From Taiwanofungus camphoratus (lineage: Eukaryota > Basidiomycota > Agaricomycetes > Polyporales > Taiwanofungaceae), in the NCBI GenBank assembly GCA_003999685.1, contig CP021223.1, positions 1,798,001-1,862,000 on the forward strand: DNA of 64,000 bases. The letters run 5' to 3'. How positions within the stretch are numbered: position 1 is the first letter of the stretch; the number at the start of each line of letters is the position of its first letter. The position numbers and the translations under genes were made by a program. The notes under the pieces are model-generated. The model ran no database searches and was not told where the DNA came from. It worked only from the letters and a program-made list of their open reading frames with translations. Below are positions 56,751 through 64,000 of this stretch, one piece after another.

Positions 56751-59700
56751 ATGTATAGTACACCGCAAAGATCGGTTGTAAATACTACACATGATAGATC
56801 TGAGTCTCCATTTGAGGCACCGGACCCTAACCGTACACCTAGCCCACTGGCTGGAGGCGAAGAAATTGAGAACGAACTGAACAATCAGCATGTCCTCACC
56901 ATTATTAGCGCAAATGTCCAGAAATTGGCAGAAAATACTGGTATTTTGCTGGAAAGACACAGGGATGCCGATATAATATGTATCCAAGAAATATACTGGG
57001 GACGCATCAAGGATGTGGCCTCAGCCAAGTCACGGGACGGGGAGGCGTATGAGAATACGTCTGCCCATGCCTCGTTTAAGTGCCTTGGGGCATCGAAAGA
57101 TTCCCGGGTCACAGTTTATGTCAACAAGCGGTGGGCTTCGGCTTCTCCGCAAGTTGTCACCCATAGCGTCTCTCATAAGGATTGCCTTCTGGTAGCGCTC
57201 AAGCTTCCGTCCAGAGACTTTAATGTCCTGAACGTGTACAATGACAGCAACACCTTTGATGCTGTCCGATATTTGGAAACACGTATAAACGCGCTTCCAC
57301 CCATTGCGTGTATGTGCGGGGATTTCAATCTCCGACACCCATTGTGGGATACATGAGCTGCGGGATCTCGGGTGCGGCCTCCGCACTACGCCAATTCAAA
57401 TCGCCTTATTGAGTTGGCCCAGGCTGAACTCGATCTGGTCTTGATGAACACCCAGGACGGTCCAGTCACTTGGCGTTCCCACAATATCGCTCTCATGCCT
57501 GGAGTCATTGACTTGGTGTGGATTGACCCAGTGTACTATGAAGGCCAGGACCTTCATGTACTCATGTCACATCGCCACAACAGCGACCATGCGGTCCTGC
57601 GGTGGGAGATGCCGATTGAGGTTGAGCCAGAACCGGTACAGGGTATTCCTCGCACCGGCGACGTGGCCCAACAATTCGTGACGGCAATGGCAAAACTATT
57701 CGCTGATTACCCTACACATTTCAGCAGTGCTCAAGGCGTTGAACGAATGGGGGACCACCTCGAGCGGGACCTCCAACGACTATGGATGGAGTATTCGTCA
57801 GTGAAGCGCCCATCCAAACGCTCAAAGTCATGGTGGGATGCTGTATGCTCCTGCACGGCCACTAAGCTTGCGAACACCCAGCACCGCCTTAGTGCGGCAT
57901 CTGGACAGTATCGCCACATACGTCATCAGTTGGGACCTAGAGCCCAGGCCACTGCAGACGCATATGATGTTGCCGCCGAACTTCGGTCCGAACGGCATAA
58001 ACAACGTGCAGCACTCCACCTTGCCACGAAGCGGGCGAAGCGCGCACACTTTGATCAGATCATGGATGAATCCAATCTCCAATTGATCTCAGACTTTGTC
58101 GCCTGGACAAAGCCGAGATGGCAAGAGGCCACTATTCAGCTGCGCCAAGCTGACGGTGCGCCAGTACAAAGTGCGGCTGATCTCAGTCGTGCTTTCCAAG
58201 CTCAGTTCACGCCTGCCAACCCATGGCCGGTGGATCTGTCATTTGTGGACAAAATTCCTCAACGAGAGGAATTGACTCTACCGGACATTAGTGAGTTTGA
58301 GATTTGTGAGAATCTCAAATCCACTAGCAATACGTCCGCACCCGGTCCTGATCACGTGAACTGGATGTGGATTAAATGGTTGGTGGACCGGATCGAGCGC
58401 TCTGAGGAGGGCATCAAAACCGATTTCGGTATACACGTGCGGCAATGGCTGCGTGTGTACTATAACGCTTGCCTCGATTTTGAGGTGTATCCGAGCGTCT
58501 TCAAACGGTCCGTTACGGTGGTTCTGCCAAAACCGAACAAACCGGACTATACGCTAGCGAAGGCCTACAGGCCTATCTGCTTGCTCAATTGTTTTGGCAA
58601 ACTGTTTGAAAAGATCATTGCTAAACGAATGCAGTGGGATGCCCAGAAGTGGGGGATCCTACACCCATGCCAGTTCGGTGGGGCTATGCAGCATAGTACC
58701 ACTGACGCTGGCATCCAGCTTGTGCACAATGTCAAAGAGGCATGGGCATGAAACCTTATCCCATTGACGCTATTGCTCGATGTGTCACAATTTTACCCGT
58801 CCATCAACCATGATGCACTGGTAGGAATCATGCGAAAGCAGGGCTTCAATAGCAAGCTCTGCAATTTCATGGCAAATTACTTGATCGGGCGGAAAACCCG
58901 ATTCTTGTTCAATGGCACTCTGACTGATCCATCTGACTTTGATGTCGGAGTTGGTCAGGGTTCTAGTTTATCCCCGATTCTATCTGGGGTTTATATGCAC
59001 CGGTCATACACAAGTGGGCGCCAGTCCATTTGGTACAACCGGGCCATACCGGGACCCAGTTCTATGTGGACGATGGTCTCATCATGGTGGCTTCACCGAA
59101 GGCTGTTGATGACAGCCCGCAAGCCCTTGTTTTGAAAAACAACGCCATTTTGGCAGATGTCTTCCATGATCTCGTTGGTGATCTGAACCGTTTGGGTTTA
59201 GGCATCGAAGGAGATAAGTTGGAGTTGATGCACTTCTGGAAGCGCCAGAAGGGGTATTCGACTTCCCGACCCCTTGATCCAGATCTAACCATTCAGACTG
59301 ATGGACATGACGTCACTTTGTGAGCAAAGGACACAATGCGCTATCTTGGGTTCTTTTTAGACCCCAAGCTTAGTTTCCATGCACACGTGCGGTTTTACGC
59401 TAATAAGGCGGTCAGCATGTGCAATGCACTTCGCATGCTCGGTAATTCAGCACGCGGATTCCATCCCATCAACAAAAGATGGCTCTATATAGCGCATGTC
59501 ATTCCGTTGATGCTATACGACGCTCAATTGTGGTGGAACCCACAGTGGAAGGGCCTCAAATGGGCTGCAAAAGAAATGCAGACCGCTCAGTCAAGAGCAG
59601 CTAGGTGGATCACCAGCTGTTTTAAGACCACACCGATCGGGGCGATGGAAATGTTGGGTGGGTTGGTCCCCATCTGCATTCAGGTCGACCGATACATGGA

Positions 59701-61249
59701 GAAAGCTGCGCTTAGAGCGCAGCAAGTTCATGAAGGGCACCCAATGAGGGCTGCCCTACCACCTTATTGGGCGACCAACGTCACCAATATCACTGCGCCA
59801 TGGCCGCTTAATTCGTGCCGTGGCAAAAAACAGGCTGTCACCCCCATGACGTTCATAGATCGCATCAGGCGGCAGTCATCAGAAGACTTTGCACCACTCC
59901 ACCCGGAGACGTGGCCTGGTGATCGAGTCATGGATCGGTACATTGATCGTTTCGAGTGGGTGTTCCTGGACAGAAAAGGTCCAAACAAACGCTCTCCTGA
60001 ATTCGCCGACTGGCTGGAGTTCACCTGGTGGCCGGAATTCCGGCACCAGCTGGCCCAGCCAGAAGGGCGAATGTTATTCACTGATGGGTTGTATGCAAAT
60101 GCGCCACAAGTGAGATCCGGTAGCGCATGGCTCGTCATTGACGGGGAAGACCACGTTGCCCATGGAAAGTTCGGGGCCGGCAAGGTCCAAAGCTTTGATG
60201 CAGAGATGTTGGCATTGGCGCGCGGGCTGCGTGAAGCGGTCCGTGACGTCCCTGCCCATATCACCACCCTTATCGTCTGTTCCGATAACCAATTGGCACT
60301 TGACCGAATCTTCAAGCCGGAAGTCGGGCCGTCGCAGATGGTGGCGGTCATGGCCTCTCAACACGTCCGAGCGTTCCTTGATGCAGATGAACGCCGATGC
60401 ATTGTCCTTTTTTGGGTTCCATCCCATAAAGGCATTTTTCAGAACGAGTTCGTTGATGAACTCGTGAAGAAAGCATTGGATGATCCCCAACCGGAATTCA
60501 TCTCACAATCGATGGCCCTTGCTCGTGTCAAGGCAAGGGTCAAAAAGCGCTGGGGGACATTAGTCAACAACCCCAGTTATCGCGGTCGACGGCTATGGAA
60601 AGTAACCGAGGACGCCCTACCGCTGCACGGGACCACAGCCAAGGGCACGTGGGTCTTGAAGGCAGCTGGCAAGTCCAACAAGGAGGTGGCACGCGTGTGT
60701 CGTGTGCTCACCAACCATTTCCCAGGCGGTGAATACCGCTCTAGGTTCAACATCCCAGGCCCTCACCTCTGCTTGTGTGGAGCGGAGGAAACTAGGGAAC
60801 ATGTGCTATTCAACTGTCCATTCTGGATCAGGACGAAGCGCCAACAGGGTCCTCGTGATCTGCTTCTGATGGGGCCCCCTGAACAAAGGGGATGGACCCC
60901 GGATGACATTATGGAGTTCCTTCAGCTCAACCCAATGGTCTCCACCTTTGATTGGGCAGAGATTCTGGCAGAATCTTTGCTTGAAGCTGAAGCTGCGCAC
61001 ACAAGAACATTCACTCGTGCCCGTCTTATGTGCCACACTGTCGGAAGACAAGAGGCCTGGCAGTGGTTCCATGCGGACCGACATTTAGATCCTAGTATGA
61101 CCACTGCCCTGGGTGGAAAATACCGGGATTTCTGTGAGTGGTACGACGCCGAAGCAAAGGCGTTTGAAATGTACCACAATTGGATAGACGAGGGGATAGC
61201 GGAACCCAGTATCCACGATGACCCCCCTGTCAATCCGAACAATAATTGA
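56751..61249 (+). pseudogene. LINE copy 2 ORF2, endonuclease-RT-RNase H polyprotein
   Basis: ATG at 56751, 22 bp after ORF1. Same domains as copy 1. Stops: TGA at 57354-57356 in the endonuclease (shared with copy 1), TGA at 58749-58751 in the RT, and TGA at 59321-59323 where copy 1 has CGA. A frameshift lies near 58998-59030 between the GQGSSLSPILSG motif and FYVDDG. The segment 59336-61249 is open for 637 codons and carries the end of RT, the RNase H (FTDG, DAEML, SDNQ, VDELVKK) and the C-terminal zinc motif CLCGAEETREHVLFNC. Confidence 0.87.
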
Positions 61250-61560
61250 GGCCTGAAACCTGTAGGGCTACACTCAATTCCTTAGGTGATTTACTGACGG
61301 AACGGGATGACCGGGCCGGGTAAACACACAGAGCGTGAAAAGCAGGTCGGGTGAGGGTCGGGTATGGTGTCCTATGGATGACTGTACCCCTCCTTTTGCA
61401 GGCCTTGTTGGATTATATGCCCACGCCACATAACGAGGCCACTGAAAACTGTAGGTATGCCGCTCATGCGGGCGTGGATGCCCACTTACTATCATTATTA
61501 CTCTACATGTACCTACGTCGTATGGAGTATAAACCCGAGGAATTTAAAAAAAAAAAAAAC

Positions 61561-61571
61561 CCCACTGGCAC
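61561..61571. repeat. Target site duplication, LINE copy 2, 3' side
   Basis: CCCACTGGCAC following the A-tail, one extra C between; matches 54042-54052. Confidence 0.85.
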
Positions 61572-62011
61572 AATTTGCATCAGGAAAACTCGAATTTACC
61601 TTGACACATTTTTATCTGTCTTAAATAAGACACCTAAGACAAAATAAGATCAAAAATAAGGTCTTTTTAAGTAAACACTTTTCTTTATCTGTGCCTCCCT
61701 CACAGTGGAGAGAGGCTGTGGATATGAGCATGCAGATTTGAGTGTCAACAAGGCTTACATGTTGAGGTCTAAAGTGCATACACCAGCCACCTCAGAAAGA
61801 GGGCAGACACTGATAGGTCCAGTATGCCTCCATGCCTTGAAATCACATATTTTTGGTCTCTTGAACACTTCTCAGCTACACTAGTGGGCATCAGAGGCCC
61901 AAATGTCATTGATATGACCAAGGTAACTCTGGTATCTAGGGAGTGCTCTGCAACAGTATGACAGTAGATAGGGTGCACTATATAGCTATGTGAGAAGAAG
62001 AGCAACTGCCC

Positions 62012-62273
62012 ATTGATACAACCTAGGGAGTTCTGATGGAGGGATGAACCTATGAGGGAGTAGGTCCAATGTGTCTGAAGATAGGAGAGCTAGAGCAGTG
62101 TGGTATCTATGAGGGATACCTGAGGAAAGGGTGAGCAAACAGACATGACAGAGAAACCACCTAGACCACAGTCAGGGTCCTAGAAGTCTAATGTGTGCAG
62201 AGGAGTAAGAGGCCAATGAGTCCTGCACAACAGGATTCTATGCCAGAGTGTGGATAGTCTCAAAGAGGTAAGA
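62012..62273 (+). repeat. Diverged repeat unit A
   Basis: Aligns over its length with 63068-63335: shared GGGATGAACCTA, AAACYACCTAGACCAC, GTGTGCAGAGGAGTAAG and ACAGGAT. It has no CG, whereas the sister unit has several, replaced here by CA or TG. Confidence 0.75.
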
Positions 62274-62274
62274 A

Positions 62275-62480
62275 CGTTGATACAACCTAGAGGACCCTGG
62301 TACCTAGGGAGTGCTCCGTAACGTGACTAAGAGGCAGTGTGTGTACTATAAGGATGTAAGGGGAGGAGCTACAACCTGTATGCTACCGGGAAACCTGTAT
62401 GTCTTGTTTTATATAAGCAAGGGAGTAAGGGGCCAAGGGTCCTGCATGACAGGATCTTGTTCCTAGGTGCTAGACAATCC
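62275..62480 (+). repeat. Diverged repeat unit C
   Basis: Begins like unit B (CGTTGATACAACCTAG) and ends like it (GGGGCCAAGGGTCCTGCATG). Its middle matches the stretch before unit A (CTAGGGAGTGCTC). Confidence 0.6.
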
Positions 62481-63067
62481 CTAAGGCCTTGCAAGGCCCT
62501 CCAAAGTGTGCGAAGTCCTTCGAAGTTTTAGCTAAAGTGCACGTGCTGACTTTGTAGGCTGCATGGAGTTAGGGAGCAATAAGCCAATAGGATATAGCTT
62601 CAACTAATCGGCAAAGGGCATGAGACTGCTGTGAAGTCTTTAACTAGAGTTAGCTAAAGGGCGTAAGGCTTCGAAGCTTGTTAGAGCAAGGTGTGCAAGA
62701 TTTGGCTAGCGTAGGAGACCTGTAGAAGAGGTCAGATGGTTCGGAGAACTAATACTTGGAATATGAACGGGGGAACAAGGCTGCTGGAAGCTCCAAAGTG
62801 TCTGATGACTTTGATGCGTAGGTCGAAGAGTTTGCAGGCGTAGGAGGATGTACTATAGCCTAAAATGAAGGCTATCGAAGAGTCGTAGGACTATTCATAG
62901 GATGTAGGGATGACACAACGTGAGCCTAAGAGTATAACTAAGGTGGAGGCCCACCGGATAGGTGCTATAAAATGTGCTGAAGAGTGTGAAGTCATGGCGA
63001 CTTTGTGGATTGTAGTGCATAGTTTGAGGAGCATAGACGTAGTTCGTAGATATATCGTGAGTGTAGA

Positions 63068-63335
63068 CGTTGATACGACCTAGGGAGGCCTGAAATGAGG
63101 GATGAACCTAGGGAGTAGATCCAATGCGTCCCAATGAGTAGAGAGAGCTAAAGTGGTGGGGTACCTGTGAAGGATATCAGAGGCAAAGGTAAGTGAGGGA
63201 ACACAACAGAGAAACTACCTAGACCACTGTCAGGGGCCTAAAAGTCTAGTGTGTGCAGAGGAGTAAGGGGCCAATGAATCCTGCATGACAGGATCTTATG
63301 CTGAGGTGCGGACAGTCCCAGGAAGATAGGATTGT
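63068..63335 (+). repeat. Diverged repeat unit B
   Basis: Starts CGTTGATACGACCTAGGG and aligns with 62012-62273. It is the least CpG-depleted of the three and so may be closest to the ancestral unit. Confidence 0.75.
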
Positions 63336-64000
63336 GGTCTTCTAATCCGATGGCAGCAGGCTGGTTCAATGCTGGCCAGGTGCAAAGGAGTCAAAGGAAC
63401 TAAGGGTGCACTGATGGTAAACCGAGAACCGAAGAATAAACCGAAAACCGATGTAATCGGGATAGAGGATACTGCTGAGGGCTGATGGCGTAGGAATGGT
63501 ACGTAGGGCTGGCATAGGCAATGACTGATAGACTGGACTGTGCGCAACACATGCCTATGGGGTATAATGAGGGCAGAGGCACACCAGATGAGGAGGAGGA
63601 TGGGGACTGGTTACTCAGACCGAAGTTACTCCAACTTTGGGAACGTAGGATGTAAAAGACGTAGAACTGCTGCGATATATGATATAATAGGACTGCTGGC
63701 TGATGATAGATGTAGATACAATGGAGAGGATCCTTGTCAGACTGTAGGGAAGCCTTAAAGCAGGGAAAGCCCAAATCTGAGCTCTGGGGGACAAGTCTGT
63801 AGATTCTGTGAGACAAGATGGGAGCGCGTATCTTCTCTTCTGTCTGGTAGGTACAGGAGACTACATAAGGGGTCCGTGGTGTCAAAGTATCTTACGCAAA
63901 ATAAAACCGAAGAAACTGAAAACAAACTGAAAATCATAAAATCTAGGATCCGATCAGCGTACCATATGGGGAACTAAACTGAAGTAGGACATGAAACAGG

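Larger units (their letters stand above)
54053..61560 (+). mobile_element. LINE copy 2, same family as copy 1
   Basis: About 7.5 kb on the plus strand with the same layout as copy 1, opening ATCGCTTCTTGAACC and ending in a 14-base A-tail (61546-61559). It is close to copy 1 in nucleotide and protein sequence; in the last ~197 residues of ORF2 I count about a dozen replacements. It carries two stops in ORF1, three in ORF2 and one frameshift, at sites mostly different from those in copy 1. The complete ends and short, intact target duplication show insertion by target-primed reverse transcription, reasonably recent but long enough for several mutations. Confidence 0.93.
61572..64000. other. Gene-free, CpG-poor repeat tract
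   Basis: No credible coding frame. The left 600 bp has almost no CG dinucleotides. Related units recur (62012-62273, 62275-62480, 63068-63335). Two AAACCGA-rich patches (around 63418-63455 and 63899-63935) also resemble each other. The whole looks like old repeat DNA whose parent element I cannot name. Confidence 0.5.

Noticed and set aside
63400-63885. 161-codon minus-strand frame at the right edge
   Set aside because: Low-complexity, Ser/Tyr-rich translation inside a repeat tract; no domain.
1-64000. CRISPR arrays, bacterial operons, rRNA genes
   Set aside because: No regular short repeats with unique spacers, no rRNA sequence, and introns throughout show fungal nuclear DNA.

Overview
This is nuclear DNA from a filamentous basidiomycete fungus, most likely an agaricomycete. 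The genes are dense and cut by many 40-70 nt GT-AG introns, and the gene content fits: DUF6533 and 7-TM receptor-like proteins, a GT61 glycosyltransferase, a tiny six-cysteine secreted protein and a hybrid C2H2/Zn2Cys6 regulator. All gene models were spliced by eye from both strands. Where exon coordinates are given, reading phase was carried across every junction.

Layout. 0.7-3.0 kb: MFS sugar-type transporter (-). 6.2-7.2 kb: a decayed DNA transposon with 27-bp inverted ends. 8.0-8.7 kb: a conserved 162-aa protein of unknown role (-). 10.2-12.0 kb: a divergent pair, an Apq12-like nuclear-envelope protein (-) and the mitochondrial pyruvate carrier subunit MPC2 (+). 13.6-15.8 kb: a six-cysteine secreted protein (-) and a small hydrophobic, Gly-rich protein (-). 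16.6-18.4 kb: GT61 glycosyltransferase (-). 19.8-22.7 kb: transcription factor (-). 23.5-26.8 kb: ankyrin protein of 1054 aa (-). 28.5-34.7 kb: three co-oriented genes (+), a CECR5-like mitochondrial HAD hydrolase, a ferroportin-type metal exporter and a DUF218 protein. 35.8-40.1 kb: a seven-helix receptor (-) with very small exons and a DUF6533 membrane protein (-) with an apparent frameshift. 48.5-53.8 kb: a conserved multi-spanning membrane protein (-), ATG5 (+) and a quinone oxidoreductase-like MDR enzyme (-).

The main accessory feature is two near full-length copies of one LINE (APE-type endonuclease, reverse transcriptase, RNase H, CCHC gag-like ORF1). Copy 1 lies at 40.5-48.0 kb (-) and copy 2 at 54.1-61.6 kb (+). 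They face opposite ways, so they form a long inverted repeat around a 6-kb island holding ATG5 and two other genes. Each has an 11-bp target duplication and a poly(A) tail, and each sits just upstream of a host gene. Several of their stops lie where the sister copy keeps CGA. From 61.6 kb to the end is a CpG-poor, diverged tandem-repeat tract without genes.

Together the genes are ordinary housekeeping and environment-sensing functions: pyruvate import, autophagy, metal export, sugar uptake and receptor signalling. The window shows no sign of a biosynthetic cluster, CRISPR array, bacterial operon or rRNA gene. The most unusual signals are the microexons, the mirror-symmetric cysteine spacing of the secreted protein, the LINE inverted pair, and direct CpG-to-TpG decay between repeat units.
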